DNA of 62,274 nt from Corynebacterium sp. HMSC036D02 (GCF_001836165.1 NZ_KV827652.1:1-62274), one strand, 5' to 3'. Shown: positions 36,843-46,302, counted from the stretch's first letter. Numbers and translations: made by a program. Notes: a model not told the origin generated them from the letters alone.

Positions 36843-37523
36843 CTACGCATCTGCCAGCACAATCGCGCCCGCAACGTCACCCCCGATAGCCCACACACGC
36901 GCGGCGCTGGCGCGCAGCGTTGCGCCGGTGGTGATGACGTCGTCGACAAGCAGCACGCTCTTCCCCACCAGTTCGCGGGCGGCGGGACGCAACAGCACGG
37001 CTGTCCGCATGTTATCAGCGCGCTCCGCGGCGCTGAGCTCCGATTGGTCCGCGCTGCTTTCAGCCGTACTCAAGGCATTGACCACAGCCCAGCCCGGAAG
37101 TCTGGCAGCCGCTGCCTGGCACAGCGAAGCAACAGGATCGCCACCGCGGCGACGCACCGAAGACACACGCGTCGGCGCCGGCACAAGCAACCCGGTCTCC
37201 GGGATATCACCTCGGGCGCGCAAGTAATCGATGCCGGCGGCGAACACCGCCCCGAGATGAGCACGCACTGCGCGGTGCCCACGTTCCTTCATGGCAATGA
37301 TGACCCCACGGCGAGTATCGGAATAGGGTCCAAGAGCCCATGCCGGAAACCCCAAAGGTTGCGGCCGTTCCACCCGGCGCGGAACCTGCCGCAAGTGTTC
37401 CTGGCAGGACGTGCACAACACCCCGCCCGCAGCTGTTTCTCCCCCGCACCCGGCGCAGGGACGTGGCAAGAAAAGCTCCACGAGAGCGACCGTGGCCTCC
37501 CCTATCCCCCGATTCTTCGGCAT
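36843..37523 (-). CDS. comF: ComF-family phosphoribosyltransferase-like protein
   Basis: 226 residues from MPKNRG. An N-terminal four-Cys zinc motif (CAGCGG...CTSC, about residues 21-40) is followed by a phosphoribosyltransferase fold with the PRPP loop VLLVDDVITTGATLR near residue 193. ComF proteins help DNA uptake in competent bacteria, but the gene is also universal in non-competent Corynebacteriales, where its role is unclear. It follows lpqB by about 21 nt and is probably the last gene of the mtrAB-lpqB transcript. Confidence 0.88.
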   Translation of the reverse strand: MPKNRGIGEATVALVELFLPRPCAGCGGETAAGGVLCTSCQEHLRQVPRRVERPQPLGFPAWALGPYSDTRRGVIIAMKERGHRAVRAHLGAVFAAGIDYLRARGDIPETGLLVPAPTRVSSVRRRGGDPVASLCQAAAARLPGWAVVNALSTAESSADQSELSAAERADNMRTAVLLRPAARELVGKSVLLVDDVITTGATLRASAARVWAIGGDVAGAIVLADA

Positions 37524-37544
37524 GCACCCCACTGTAGCGCGACT

Positions 37545-39254
37545 CTAGCGCGCGATAATGGGGGAAGAGCGCACTCCCTGCAGACCTTCGACTTCACGCC
37601 AATACGAGCGTTCAGATCCGCCTGCGGGAAGCTGCAGTAGGGCATGCGCATCGGTGACGTAGTGCGTCGACGGTGAGGAAGCCACCGCCACCACAGGCGC
37701 GGTGATATTTCCGGTGGGCAAGGTGGTAGCAGAAGAACCGTCTTGCTCGATACGCCACACGGGCGAGTTCGACGCCGAGGTACCCACGAGCAAAGAACCA
37801 TCCGTCTGCCACTCCACGGACAAGGCCGAGCCAGTCAGCTCTGGGCCAACTTGGTGGATGTTGACGATGCGCCGCTCGCCCGAAGTCGCGCGGGCCACCA
37901 CGCCGGTATAAATGCTGCCGTCGATGATCATGGCGATGCGGGCTCCCGTGAGGGACAGACGGATGACCGAGATTTCTCCCTCTACGTTCTCCAGTGCGGA
38001 GGTGTCAACCTCGGCAGTGCTCAGTTCGCCAGTCGCCGGCGAACGCGTCACACGGACTACATGTTTGCCATCGACGACGGTCCACGCCACCTGGCCGCCC
38101 ACCTCGAAGGTGGGGCGGGCTAGGGTTTCGCCCTTGACCGAATCCTTGAGTTCGTGGCCGAGCTCGCCCATCGCCAGCTGCGATTCCTTCTCAGAACGCT
38201 TACGCACCGCGGCCACCATCCCCTCATCCGAGATATCGGCAGACTGGATGTCGTGGATCTGGCCGGCCATGCCCTGTACCTCGGTGCTACCTTCGCCCTT
38301 GACTTCCAGCAGCGAGCCGTCGTTGACGGCGTAGAGCTTGGGCACGGATTGGGCAGCTACCTCTGGGTTAAACTCGGCGAAATCATCGATGGTCATCTCC
38401 TCCATGTTGTCAACCAAGGGGCTGCCATCGATGGTGGCGCGCACCGAACTAGTGATCTCCGCATTGTTGAGAGTCCAGACCAACTGGGAGGCAAATTTGA
38501 GGCGCTCCTCCTGGCTCATTGCTGACATACCACTGAATTCATACACGCCATCGTTGATGCCTAAGAAAGTGGCATCCTTCGGGATCAGGGTGGACGTCGC
38601 CGGAGCAATATCGGAAGACGGGCCCTGTAGCAAGAGGGTGACCAGCTCTGAAGCGATCGAGTCCTTCCCTGAGTAGAGCCACCTGCGGTCCGCCACTAGT
38701 AGGCGCTGGGCTATACCGAAGAAGTACAGCGACTGCGGGCGGTAGCGGTTGCGCAGTTCCGTGCGCTCGATCACCGCGCCGGTGGGCAGGTCCGTAATGC
38801 GCCATTGCCCATTGAACTGGCGCAGTCGGACAGTCGCCTCAAGGCGTGAGTTATCCGGGACATAGGCCCCGCCATTCGCCAGACGGCCGATGATGTTGCC
38901 GCGCACCGAATACTCGAGGGCACCGTCTTCCATGTTTGAGGTCACAAGGTCGATGGAGTCCACGACGAGCACGGTATCCGTGGGATCCCAAGAATTAGCG
39001 ATTTCGGAAGAAAGGAAGGTGCGGGCAGCAGCGTAGTTACCAGTGGGAATCGCCACGGCCGAATAAAAGTCACGGACTAAAAGGTCCGGTTCGCTATCGG
39101 TGCGGGGCTCCACGACGGCATCATCTGCCCGCTCATGCGGTTCAAAGGTGCCGATCACCTGGGGATCGGTGTTATGTGGCAAGGTCGAGCACCCGACGAG
39201 GGTAGTAAGCGCAACGCAGCTGAGTACTGCGAGTGGGCGGCGGGCCGGAATCAT
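37545..39254 (-). CDS. lpqB: Lipoprotein LpqB (MtrAB-associated, GerMN-type)
   Basis: 569 residues. The lipoprotein signal ends at LVGC (Cys near residue 20). A GerMN-like domain (about 60-300) and a beta-propeller-like C-terminal half follow. LpqB interacts with the MtrB sensor and modulates cell-wall signalling and daughter-cell separation. The ATG at 39254 overlaps the mtrB stop codon (ATGA), giving translational coupling. A longer open frame upstream lies inside mtrB and is not used. Confidence 0.93.
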   Translation of the reverse strand: MIPARRPLAVLSCVALTTLVGCSTLPHNTDPQVIGTFEPHERADDAVVEPRTDSEPDLLVRDFYSAVAIPTGNYAAARTFLSSEIANSWDPTDTVLVVDSIDLVTSNMEDGALEYSVRGNIIGRLANGGAYVPDNSRLEATVRLRQFNGQWRITDLPTGAVIERTELRNRYRPQSLYFFGIAQRLLVADRRWLYSGKDSIASELVTLLLQGPSSDIAPATSTLIPKDATFLGINDGVYEFSGMSAMSQEERLKFASQLVWTLNNAEITSSVRATIDGSPLVDNMEEMTIDDFAEFNPEVAAQSVPKLYAVNDGSLLEVKGEGSTEVQGMAGQIHDIQSADISDEGMVAAVRKRSEKESQLAMGELGHELKDSVKGETLARPTFEVGGQVAWTVVDGKHVVRVTRSPATGELSTAEVDTSALENVEGEISVIRLSLTGARIAMIIDGSIYTGVVARATSGERRIVNIHQVGPELTGSALSVEWQTDGSLLVGTSASNSPVWRIEQDGSSATTLPTGNITAPVVAVASSPSTHYVTDAHALLQLPAGGSERSYWREVEGLQGVRSSPIIAR

Positions 39255-40981
39255 CGCTGGGCCTCCTCGTCGAAATCGGGGACGATGTCTTGATTGAACG
39301 GTGCTTCCGCTCCACGCGCTTCGCGCTCCGAGGGCCACACTATCCCGTTATCTGGCTCTGCCTTTACTGCAAGGGCTCCTGGTTCAGTGCTCACCTCGAA
39401 CGCAGACTGTTCCTCCGCTTCGACGGGCTTCGAAGCACCGGGGACCTCGAGGGCAATGGGCTCAGATTCCACCGCTTCCCCCGGAGTGCGTGGCAGGATC
39501 AGACGGAAGCGCGAGCCAACGCCGAAGTAGCCGATGGCATCCAGAGTGCCTCCATGGAGCACGGCATCCTCGCGAGCGATGGCTAAGCCCAAGCCGGTCC
39601 CGCCTGAGTGGCGCTTGCGCGAGGAATCCGCGCGCCAGAAGCGGTTGAACACCAGTTCCTCCTGGCCTTCTTTGAGTCCCACACCAGAATCGGTGACGGC
39701 GATGCCAACGGCATCCTCAGTCGCCCCGATATCCACGGTGACGGGGTTGCCTTCAGAGTGATCAATGGCGTTCGCGAGAAGGTTACGCAAGATGCGCTCG
39801 ACGCGGCGCGAATCGCATTCCACAGCCACGGGTTCCTCTGGGGCATGAACGATTACCTCCACCCCCAACTCTGCGGCGAGGTGCTCCACCTGGCTCAGTG
39901 CGGAGTCCACGCAGGAGCGAATATCGATGGAGGCAGTGGACAAATCAGCAACGCCTGCATCGTGGCGAGAGATCTCCAACAGGTCCGCGAGCAAGTCTTC
40001 GAAACGATCCAGCTCCTTGATGAGCAGCTCCGCCGAACGTTTGGTGTAGGGATTGAACTCTTCTGCGTCTTCCGCGATGACATCCGCCGCCATGCGCACC
40101 GTCGTTAGTGGCGTGCGCAACTCGTGAGAGACATCGGACGTGAATTGCCGCTGGAGGTTGCCGTACTCCTCCAGCTGGGTAATCTGCTTTGACAGCTTGT
40201 CTGCCATGTCATTGAAAGAGGAAGCAAGGCGGCCCATCTCATCATCCGAGTTGACCACCATGCGCTCGCGCAGGTGGCCGGCGGCAAATCGTTGCGCAAT
40301 GCGGGATGCGGAACGAATCGGAACGATCACCTGCTGGGTGGCCAGCCAGGCAATGCCGACGAGGAGGACCACAACCACCACTCCGGCGGCCGAGAGCAAA
40401 CCCCGCATAAGCGCCATCGTGGATTCCTCGGATTCCATGGACAATACGAGGTAGACCTGGGTATTCGGGATATCACTTTCGATGGGCGTGCCCACCATCA
40501 ACGCGTTATAAGTCGCCCCCGACTGCTGGTCCACCGTGGCGTATTGCTGGACAACCTGACCGCGGCCGACGAGCTCGCGCATGCCATCGGGAATGCGGTA
40601 GCCCTCCGGCGAGGTCGTGGCCGTGCCGTCTGAGTTTTCAACGACGATGACCGGCTCATACACAGCTTGGGCATCGGGTTGCTGCGCCGACATTTGGCCC
40701 AAGGCGGCGCGAGCAGAGTTGATGCGCACCTGCGTTGAATTTGCTGTGCCGGTGGCGTCGATCTGCTGTTCCACGGCCACGCGGGCGCGGTCGAGCTCCT
40801 GCAGTGCAGTGTCTTCCTTCTGGCTCACCAGCTGTTGTGTCAACACCGACACCAGCGCATAAGCCAGGATGATCATGACCACCGTGGAGGCGACCAGCAT
40901 CATGCCCAAGACGCGTGTCTGCAGGGACGTGCGCCAGCGCTCGACGACGCCATCCCGGGCTCGCCTTAACCAACCAAAAAT
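39251..40981 (-). CDS. mtrB: Sensor histidine kinase MtrB
   Basis: 576 residues from an ATT codon at 40981-40979. Two membrane helices enclose an extracytoplasmic sensor region. A HAMP domain (about residues 215-265), DHp with SHELRTPLTTVRM (His near 288) and an HATPase domain (N-box NLLANAIDHS, GVGLKEG, GGTGLGLAIA) follow. No ATG or GTG lies in the N-terminal region. The first alternative, TTG at 40909, would begin at the first membrane helix and lose the basic leader WLRRARDGVVERWR. AAAGGA lies 8 nt before ATT. It phosphorylates MtrA, and its stop overlaps lpqB. Confidence 0.9.
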   Translation of the reverse strand: MFGWLRRARDGVVERWRTSLQTRVLGMMLVASTVVMIILAYALVSVLTQQLVSQKEDTALQELDRARVAVEQQIDATGTANSTQVRINSARAALGQMSAQQPDAQAVYEPVIVVENSDGTATTSPEGYRIPDGMRELVGRGQVVQQYATVDQQSGATYNALMVGTPIESDIPNTQVYLVLSMESEESTMALMRGLLSAAGVVVVVLLVGIAWLATQQVIVPIRSASRIAQRFAAGHLRERMVVNSDDEMGRLASSFNDMADKLSKQITQLEEYGNLQRQFTSDVSHELRTPLTTVRMAADVIAEDAEEFNPYTKRSAELLIKELDRFEDLLADLLEISRHDAGVADLSTASIDIRSCVDSALSQVEHLAAELGVEVIVHAPEEPVAVECDSRRVERILRNLLANAIDHSEGNPVTVDIGATEDAVGIAVTDSGVGLKEGQEELVFNRFWRADSSRKRHSGGTGLGLAIAREDAVLHGGTLDAIGYFGVGSRFRLILPRTPGEAVESEPIALEVPGASKPVEAEEQSAFEVSTEPGALAVKAEPDNGIVWPSEREARGAEAPFNQDIVPDFDEEAQR

Positions 40982-40993
40982 AGCGGTAGTCCT

Positions 40994-41680
40994 TTACTCG
41001 GCGACTTTTCCAGTCTTGTATCCCACACCGCGTACCGTGAGCACGATGTGCGGATCCTCTGGGTCATGCTCGATCTTTGCGCGCAGGCGCTGAACATGCA
41101 CGTTGACCAGGCGAGTATCGGAAGCGTGGCGGTAGCCCCAGACAGATTCGAGCAACGCCTCGCGGGTGTGCACCTGTCCGGGCTTTCGAGCCATTTCCAG
41201 CAGGAGGTCGAATTCCAGCGGGGTCAGCGAAATCTCCTCGCCGCCCTTGCGGGTGACGGTGTGCTCGGGGACGTCGATAAGCAGGTCCCCTACCTCGATA
41301 ATTTCGCCTGTACCTCCGTCAATCCGGCGCAGGCGCGCACGGATGCGGGCGATGAGCTCTTTCGGCTTGAAGGGCTTGGTGATGTAGTCATCCGCCCCTG
41401 ATTCGAGGCCAAGGACCACATCGACGGTATCGGTCTTTGCGGTGAGCATCACGATGGGCACCGAGGACTCGGTACGGATGGCACGGCAGATATCAACGCC
41501 GTTCATGCCCGGAAGCATGAGATCCAACAGGATCAGATCTGGGTCGTGCTCGCGGAAGGCCGGGATGGCCTCATTACCATCGTTGACGGCAATAGGTTCC
41601 AGCCCTTCTGCCTCGAGCACGATGGTGAGCATTTCGGCAATTGCCGGGTCATCATCCACGACCAAGATTTTCGGTGCCAC
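40994..41680 (-). CDS. mtrA: Response regulator MtrA
   Basis: 228 residues. Receiver domain with ILVVDDDPAIAEM (acidic pocket), phospho-acceptor in LILLDLMLPGMNG (Asp near residue 53), then the KPFKPKELIARI switch. The OmpR-type winged helix (about 130-225) includes ALLESVWGYRHASDTRLVNVHVQRLRAK. It controls cell-wall metabolism and osmoprotection genes. It lies 4 nt downstream of tmk and 12 nt upstream of the mtrB ATT. Confidence 0.96.
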   Translation of the reverse strand: MAPKILVVDDDPAIAEMLTIVLEAEGLEPIAVNDGNEAIPAFREHDPDLILLDLMLPGMNGVDICRAIRTESSVPIVMLTAKTDTVDVVLGLESGADDYITKPFKPKELIARIRARLRRIDGGTGEIIEVGDLLIDVPEHTVTRKGGEEISLTPLEFDLLLEMARKPGQVHTREALLESVWGYRHASDTRLVNVHVQRLRAKIEHDPEDPHIVLTVRGVGYKTGKVAE

Positions 41681-41684
41681 TTTA

Positions 41685-42302
41685 TTATTCTCCTACAAGC
41701 TCCTTGACAGCTTGGATAATCATATCGGCATCCGCTGTAGCGATCCACTGCCCTGCCCACTGTTGCTCTGCCAAGCGGCGGTAGGCAGACGCCGTGCGTG
41801 ACTGCAACGCGGCATCGCGCTCATAGCGGTCGCGATTGCGTCCTTCATCCTCGGCTGCACGGGCCACGGCACGCTGGCCGGCAAGGGCAACGTCGGTATC
41901 CAAAAAGATCTGCAGTTGCGGCACTGGTAGGCCGAAGCGCTCGAATTCGAGCTCATAAATCCAATCGACGATGAGCTCCCCTCCCACTCGCGCGGAGGAG
42001 TACGCGGCGTTGGAGGCCACATAGCGGTCCAAAATAAGCAGAGTATCCGTGGATTCAGCGGCGGCGAGGAGCTGCTCCTTGGCGCCCCGCCGATCCAGCG
42101 CAAAGAGCGTGGCCATCCCGTAGACCGAATCGGTGAGGTCACCCATACGCCCGTAGAGTGCCTCCTGCGCGAGCTGAGCATGGATGGAGTCTTCGTAGCG
42201 TGGGAAGCTTAAGACTTCGACATCGCAGGCTAGTTCTTCCCGCAAGCGCTGGGTGATGGTGTTTTTACCCGCGCCGTCAATTCCTTCAATACTGATCAGC
42301 AT
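41685..42302 (-). CDS. tmk: Thymidylate kinase (dTMP kinase)
   Basis: 205 residues. P-loop IEGIDGAGKNT (residues 4-14), the LDRYVASNAAY motif (DRY/H, about 92) and the LID region RAVARAAEDEGRNRDRYE are present. It converts dTMP to dTDP. It lies 4 nt before mtrA in the same transcript, as in mycobacteria. Confidence 0.95.
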   Translation of the reverse strand: MLISIEGIDGAGKNTITQRLREELACDVEVLSFPRYEDSIHAQLAQEALYGRMGDLTDSVYGMATLFALDRRGAKEQLLAAAESTDTLLILDRYVASNAAYSSARVGGELIVDWIYELEFERFGLPVPQLQIFLDTDVALAGQRAVARAAEDEGRNRDRYERDAALQSRTASAYRRLAEQQWAGQWIATADADMIIQAVKELVGE

Positions 42303-42346
42303 GCTTGGTGTATCTGGTGCTCGAGCTGTGTCTAGGAAAGCTGCCT

Positions 42347-42700
42347 CTACGACAGAGCCTCAATGAAGGGCTCGAGATCATAGTCTTCCTCCACGCTTTC
42401 GATGAGCTCGAGGGCATTTTCGTTCAGGTTCTCGCTGCCGGATCCGGCGAGATCCCGGATGAAGGGGTAGTCCTCAACGACCTCCCCGGCGCTGAACGGA
42501 GCACCTGCCCAGATGGCGGCGATCGTGGCCGCTGCTAGGGCGTTGCGCTGTTCCTCCTCAGTCTGCGCCTCGCCTGAGACCGCGAGCGCGCAGGCATCAT
42601 CGACCGCAGCAACGATCTCTTCATCCTCTAGATCAGCCAGTTCATCCAAGAAGTCGACGTTGGCCTCGTCAGCGAAGATGTCTTCATCCCATGAGCTCAT
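42347..42700 (-). CDS. DUF4259 domain-containing acidic protein
   Basis: 117 residues, very acidic. The opening WDEDIFADEANVDFLDELADL matches the DUF4259 start (W..D.F.N..A.DFL..L), followed by an Ala-rich helical middle. No signal peptide. The family is of unknown function and is often found as an orphan or near polymorphic-toxin immunity genes. AAGGAG precedes the ATG by 7 nt. It lies 44 nt upstream of tmk, in the place where other Corynebacteriales have sahH. Confidence 0.75.
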   Translation of the reverse strand: MSSWDEDIFADEANVDFLDELADLEDEEIVAAVDDACALAVSGEAQTEEEQRNALAAATIAAIWAGAPFSAGEVVEDYPFIRDLAGSGSENLNENALELIESVEEDYDLEPFIEALS

Positions 42701-43069
42701 TGTTTTCTCCTTAATGCTCTGGTGAATTAGGGGTCTGTGTTCTTTTATCCACGGTTGCCGGTGCGGATTCGCGGGCGGGGCACGCCGCGCAGCCGCTATC
42801 TAATCCAATTTCTACCATTCTTTAGGCGCACGTATGCAAGGCTTGGTCCTGCAGTCCCGTTTTATTACAGAGCTACCTATTTACCTTTCCTTCCTCTTTC
42901 ACATTTCTCTCCTTCTACAGCGCTCCGAATACCGGCTTGCATAAGAAATGCACGGGGATTATTGCCCAGCCCATTTACTATCCTCAGTTTCGTGTTATCG
43001 TTGTTACCGTCTTGTGACATTTGAGCAGGCTTTTGCGCAGCATTTTAAGTAGGAAGGAGAGCGCCCCGC
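42701..43069. other. Gene-free, pyrimidine-rich intergenic region
   Basis: 369 bp between two divergent genes, with no credible open frame. It is unusually T/C-rich around 42840-42960, unlike its GC-rich surroundings. It should hold the promoters of the DUF4259-tmk-mtrAB transcript and of the Pro-rich gene. GGAAGGAG marks the ribosome-binding site of the latter. I see no convincing paired -35/-10 elements. Confidence 0.4.
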
Positions 43070-44017
43070 ATGACGAGCACCCCTCGCCGCATTGTGGCTT
43101 TCGTCGTGGTAGGCCTCCTGTGTGCCGTCGCCGTTGGCATCGCAGTGTGGCGCATGAGCGCGCCGGATTCCGTGGTCTCCAAGCCCTCCGCCGCCACCGC
43201 TGCGTCGAGCGCTCCGGCCACGTCATCCTCGGCAACGCACTCCTACACCACCACGGCCTCCCCGAGCTCGACGCGCTCCAAGCAGTCCCAGACCCAGGTT
43301 GCCGCACCCGCGGAGGACCCGTACTTGGCACCGAATGCCGTAGTAAACCGCACGGAACCGGCTGCACCCACGGCTGTCTACCGCCCTGACAATGTCTCCT
43401 CGCTGCAGAACCAACAGCCACAGGTAACCCCGAACACTCAGTACCCGCAAGCGCCGCTCAGCACGGCGCCCACTGCGCCGCCATCCGAGGGTTCCGCTAC
43501 GACTGCCCCTGAGTCGCCAGCACCGGGTTCTCCTCAGCCGAGCTCAGAGCCGACGCAGCCGCCGACCACACCGGAATCACCGACCGTCGTTCCGCAGGAG
43601 AGCCCAACGGAGGACCACCACGCTGGCCCGCAGTCCTCCGGGCAACCTCAGCCACAGCCTGAGGAACCCACTCCCCCGCGATCAGAACCTTCCGACTCCC
43701 CTGGAACCTTCAATCCGCGGCCAGCTGGGTTCACCCACGAAGCTCCCGCACCTTATGAGGAGCGGAAGGATCCCGCAGACCCCCGCGAAGCTGGCAAGAA
43801 GCCGTGGGAAGGAACCGCCCCACAAGGCGGCAATGGTGTGAAAGCGCTGGGGCGCGAAACCGAAACCCACCGAAGCAACGAGGCTCCCACCCCAGCTGCA
43901 CCGACGGATGATGCCCCCGTTGCCGAGGAACCTTCTGCAGCAACCCCCTCCGCCACTGCTCCAGCTGAAAGCTCCCCCGAGCCAACTGCCAGACCGGCGT
44001 TCACAGAGTCTGCTTAA
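43070..44017 (+). CDS. Membrane-anchored Pro/Ser/Thr-rich envelope protein
   Basis: 315 residues. A short cytoplasmic start (MTSTPRR) and one membrane helix (about residues 9-28) are followed entirely by low-complexity sequence rich in Pro, Ser, Thr, Ala and Glu. This is the composition of an extended, possibly glycosylated wall-spanning linker. No folded domain is recognised. AGGAAGGAG precedes the ATG. A strong hairpin follows the stop. It sits between manA and the DUF4259 gene. Confidence 0.75.
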   Translation: MTSTPRRIVAFVVVGLLCAVAVGIAVWRMSAPDSVVSKPSAATAASSAPATSSSATHSYTTTASPSSTRSKQSQTQVAAPAEDPYLAPNAVVNRTEPAAPTAVYRPDNVSSLQNQQPQVTPNTQYPQAPLSTAPTAPPSEGSATTAPESPAPGSPQPSSEPTQPPTTPESPTVVPQESPTEDHHAGPQSSGQPQPQPEEPTPPRSEPSDSPGTFNPRPAGFTHEAPAPYEERKDPADPREAGKKPWEGTAPQGGNGVKALGRETETHRSNEAPTPAAPTDDAPVAEEPSAATPSATAPAESSPEPTARPAFTESA

Positions 44018-44027
44018 ATTCCCCCAT

Positions 44028-44070
44028 AGCTGCCCAGGCGCAAACAAAGCCTGGGCAGCTCTGCAGTTTT
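44028..44070 (+). terminator. Terminator of the Pro-rich protein gene
   Basis: Perfect 12-bp stem AGCTGCCCAGGC/GCCTGGGCAGCT with a 9-nt loop, followed by CTGCAGTTTT. It lies 10 nt after the stop codon and may also serve manA, which converges on it. Confidence 0.8.
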
Positions 44071-44094
44071 AAGGCTTGCCGCCCCGCCGCGGGC

Positions 44095-45324
44095 TTAGAC
44101 GCGGGCGATGAATACCTCAGTGTCCTCGGCACCGGCAGCGCGGACGGTGGCTGCCGGGTCGCTAGCAGGGATCCACGCAGCGTGGCCCGCGCTTAAGCTG
44201 AGGCTCTCTCCCTCTGCGTTGCTCAACGCAGCTGCGCCGGAGGTACACAACAGAATCATCGGGCCATCGCTGTCGACGTCGACGCTCTCCTCGCCGGAAA
44301 GCTCCACACGGTCCAGCAGGAATTCCTCAATCGGTACCGGATAAGACCATGCCTTAGCACCCTTCACGTTTCCGGTTTCGGAGGCATCCACCAGGTCCAC
44401 GCGCGGGTCTTCAGCCGCCTCGTAGGTAAGGACCTTGACCAGTTCAGGAACGTCAACGAACTTCGGGGTCAATCCGCCGCGCAGCACGTTATCGGAGTTG
44501 GCCATGATCTCCACGCCTAAGCCGGAGACATAGGCATGCAGCTGCCCGGCGTCGAGGTAAATCGCCTCTCCCGGCTGCAGGACAATGTGGTTGAGCAGAA
44601 GCGCTCCCAGAACGCCGATATCACCTGGGTACTGTTCATTGAGCTTGGCCACGGTACCCATTACGGTGGCCATCCACGGCTCACCAGCCTGGGCGCTGCG
44701 GAGCCGCTCACCAGCGGCCACTACCGCGCTGATCAGCTCCTTGCGCTTGGCGCCAGGAATAGTAATCCACGTGGTAAACAGCGCACGGAGGCTATCGCCT
44801 TCGGCGGCTGGATCCGCGTCGAGCATGCCTTCATAGTGCGCTAGTTCTTCGCATTCCAAAGCCGCGAAGAGGCTACGGGTCTGCGCGAGGGGGCGGAAGC
44901 CCGCCATGGCATAAAACTCGGTGAGCGCCACGATGAGCTCCGGCTTGTGGTTGTCATCCTTGTAGTTCCGGTTGGCTGCCGTGAGTTCGATTCCCGCCGC
45001 GTTCTCACGGGCAAAACCTTCCTCGGCCTGCATCTTCGAAGGATGCGCCTGCAGCGATAGCGGCTCAGCTGCCGCCAGAATCTTCAGCAGGAAGGGCAGG
45101 CCGGCGCCGTATTTATCCGCCACCCGCTGCCCCAGCTGTCCTTCGGGGTCGGCCGCGATGATCTCATCCAGCTTCTCCTCCCCAATCGTTGAAGGGTCAG
45201 CCGGATGCGCACCGAACCACAGCTCAGCTACCGGGCTGTGGGCTTCTGGTTCGCCGAGCAGCGTCGGGATAAGCGTGCGCGAACCCCACGAATAATTGCG
45301 GGCAGCGCTGGTGAGCAACTTCAT
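44095..45324 (-). CDS. manA: Mannose-6-phosphate isomerase (class I)
   Basis: 409 residues. Type I PMI signatures are visible: PVAELWFGAHP (about residue 31), SLQAHPSK (zinc ligands, about 93), DNHKPELIVALTEF (about 133) and YLDAGQLHAYVSGLGVEIMANSDNVLRGGLT (about 250-280). It links fructose-6-phosphate to mannose-6-phosphate, the entry to GDP-mannose, lipoarabinomannan and mannolipids. It lies 9 nt downstream of the TobH-like gene. Confidence 0.95.
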   Translation of the reverse strand: MKLLTSAARNYSWGSRTLIPTLLGEPEAHSPVAELWFGAHPADPSTIGEEKLDEIIAADPEGQLGQRVADKYGAGLPFLLKILAAAEPLSLQAHPSKMQAEEGFARENAAGIELTAANRNYKDDNHKPELIVALTEFYAMAGFRPLAQTRSLFAALECEELAHYEGMLDADPAAEGDSLRALFTTWITIPGAKRKELISAVVAAGERLRSAQAGEPWMATVMGTVAKLNEQYPGDIGVLGALLLNHIVLQPGEAIYLDAGQLHAYVSGLGVEIMANSDNVLRGGLTPKFVDVPELVKVLTYEAAEDPRVDLVDASETGNVKGAKAWSYPVPIEEFLLDRVELSGEESVDVDSDGPMILLCTSGAAALSNAEGESLSLSAGHAAWIPASDPAATVRAAGAEDTEVFIARV

Positions 45325-45333
45325 TGAAATCCT

Positions 45334-46287
45334 CTATTTCACGTCGTAGGCGGTCGCGGCATAACTGCGCGTAATCAGCTGCAGCGCGCGGGCCAATTCC
45401 CCACAGGAGGTGTCGGCGCTCGCTGCTGCGAAAGAGTGGGGAAGGTTCGCCTCTTCCTGTCCCCATAAAACAACTTTCAAGGGTACCAAAGGCTCTTCCG
45501 TTTCAAACGGGTCATAGAAGATGTCAGTCGGGTCTGTCTGCAGAATCGGCCCTAAGCCTTCCGCATCAACAACGGTCCCTCCCAGCCCGTGGGCTGCCCA
45601 CAGCGCGCCAGCCATGCGGGCAACAAGCGCGTCGAGGTGCACGCGCGTGCGCTCCTCCGACAGCGCATAAGGATCGGGCCCACAGCTGTGGATGACTCGC
45701 CCGCCCTCTACGAATTCACGCAACGCGCGCCCAGGGTTCGTCGTGGAGTCACGTTGCGGGGATAGTGCTTCCAGCTCACGGTCCACGGCATCGGCGATGT
45801 CCTCCACGCGGCGGGAAACGAGAACTGGGTCCTCACTCAGCACCGCGTACACGGCGTGCACAGCTGTAATCACGCGCACCGGGGAAATCCCTTCGGCGGT
45901 GGGCAAGGTGTCGATGACGATGGTGTCCTCGGGAGCATCCTCGATCTCATTGAGAAGGACTGTCGTGGCACCCCGGCGCGCAGCAGTATGCAGCGCACGC
46001 TCCGCCCACGGGCTATCCCCCGCCACCACCACGACATCGAGTGCACCAGTAAAGTGCGGCAGTGATTCGCTGACCATGATGGGGACTTCAGCGGGCTCGG
46101 CTAGGCCCACAGCAACATGCGCGGCGGCGCGCGAAATCTGATCCGCGGCCAAGATGACGAGGCTGCGCGGGCGCAGCCCACCCAGGAGCCGGGCCAGCTC
46201 CGGCACGGATGCAGCCACCACGCGCGCTTGGGCGCCTTCGTGGGCGATGTCAAAGAAGCCCACGGTTTCGGGGTCATAGGAAGTCAT
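45334..46287 (-). CDS. TobH-like protein (Rv3256c-like, phosphosugar isomerase-like fold)
   Basis: 317 residues. The N-terminal half looks like a SIS/phosphosugar-binding Rossmann fold (SLVILAADQISRAAAHV, LDVVVVAGDSPWAERALHTAARRGATTVLL). The C-terminal half resembles a phosphoglucose/phosphomannose isomerase end. This family always sits next to manA/pmmA in Corynebacteriales. Its reaction is unknown. I chose the ATG at 46287 because a TATGCT -10 box on the minus strand ends 7 nt upstream. Confidence 0.8.
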   Translation of the reverse strand: MTSYDPETVGFFDIAHEGAQARVVAASVPELARLLGGLRPRSLVILAADQISRAAAHVAVGLAEPAEVPIMVSESLPHFTGALDVVVVAGDSPWAERALHTAARRGATTVLLNEIEDAPEDTIVIDTLPTAEGISPVRVITAVHAVYAVLSEDPVLVSRRVEDIADAVDRELEALSPQRDSTTNPGRALREFVEGGRVIHSCGPDPYALSEERTRVHLDALVARMAGALWAAHGLGGTVVDAEGLGPILQTDPTDIFYDPFETEEPLVPLKVVLWGQEEANLPHSFAAASADTSCGELARALQLITRSYAATAYDVK

Positions 46288-46302
46288 AGGCCCGAGCATA
46301 GC

